Of a stretch of 64,000 nt of DNA, positions 63,795-64,000 are shown piece after piece (position 1 is the stretch's first letter; each line of letters opens with the position of its first letter). The position numbers were made by a program, and so were the translations under genes. The DNA comes from Lactobacillus sp. ESL0791 (GTDB taxonomy: Bacteria > Bacillota > Bacilli > Lactobacillales > Lactobacillaceae). The DNA lies in contig NZ_JAQTHU010000001.1 in assembly GCF_029433255.1 (NCBI RefSeq), positions 2,170,001 to 2,234,000 of the forward strand. Reading direction: 5' to 3'. The notes under the pieces were generated by a model. It was not told where the DNA came from. It saw only the letters and a list, made by a program, of their open reading frames with translations, and made no database searches.

Positions 63795-64000
63795 TTATTT
63801 TTCCCCATGAACCATCAAATTAAATTTTTCAGTATACTGCTCTTCACCCAAAATAATTACCGGAATTTTAATAGATTTGACAATTTTGCCGCTTTTCTTC
63901 AAAGTAATCGTTATTGGTGAAAAATTTTCTTGTGAATTTCCTTTAATATAAAGTTTCAACTCCCTTTCAGATTGCGAAAATGGCTCTTGAAAAGGATGAG
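63795..64000 (-). CDS. Unrecognised protein, C-terminal 67 residues only
   Basis: Only the end of this gene is in the window; its start lies past the right edge. The visible residues alternate in a beta-strand-like pattern (KLYIKGN, ITITLKKSGKIVKSIKIPVII) and end MVHGEK before TAA at 63795-63797. It has no DUF285, Rib-like or SLAP similarity and no sorting signal. The pattern would fit the last strands of a beta-sandwich domain, but I do not recognise the family. A strong terminator follows at once, so it is not part of the array's transcripts. Confidence 0.75.
   Translation of the reverse strand, partial: HPFQEPFSQSERELKLYIKGNSQENFSPITITLKKSGKIVKSIKIPVIILGEEQYTEKFNLMVHGEK

Overview
The window is AT-rich DNA from a Lactobacillus-type Firmicute. 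All five A-type proteins and all four B-type proteins start with a YSIRK-type signal peptide. Every complete one ends in SLAP repeats (Pfam SLAP, the Lactobacillus S-layer wall-binding module). The only mobile gene is an ISL3-family transposase. A host-associated species is likely, possibly a bee-gut (Firm-5) or vertebrate-gut lactobacillus, but the sequence alone cannot fix the species.

Almost the whole window is one array of very large surface-protein genes, all on the minus strand and transcribed from right to left. It is built from two-gene units. Each unit has one promoter, an 'A' gene (2420-2793 codons), a 23-25 nt junction with a strong Shine-Dalgarno, a 'B' gene (1825-1976 codons) and a hairpin terminator. 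In transcription order the units are: unit 1 = A 62899-54662 and B 54638-48792; unit 2 = A 48075-39694 and B 39670-34022; unit 3 = A 33446-25437 and B 25411-19934; unit 4 = A 17431-10169 and B 10144-4214; unit 5 = A 3215 to beyond the left edge. Units 1-2 form one sequence subfamily and units 3-5 another, for the A genes and for the B genes alike, so the pair appears to have duplicated as a block.

All complete A and B proteins share one order of parts: YSIRK signal, a conserved L-x-T-[YF]-x-G-L-x-x-F-L-R motif, a linker (helical, FIVAR-like in A; Ser/Ala-rich in B), a DUF285/BspA-type leucine-rich solenoid (about 25-37 repeats in A, fewer in B), a string of Rib-like beta modules, and C-terminal SLAP repeats (four in A, two in B). 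No LPXTG sorting signal is present, so wall attachment is inferred to be non-covalent.

Between units 3 and 4 a complete 1480-bp ISL3-family element (18253-19732) lies inside a duplicated 192-bp inverted-repeat element. It has an 8-bp target duplication, and the undisturbed copy of the site survives between units 4 and 5. To the right, 62900-63794 is intergenic, and 63795-64000 holds the last codons of an unrelated minus-strand gene with its own terminator. No tRNA, rRNA, CRISPR or defence genes were seen.
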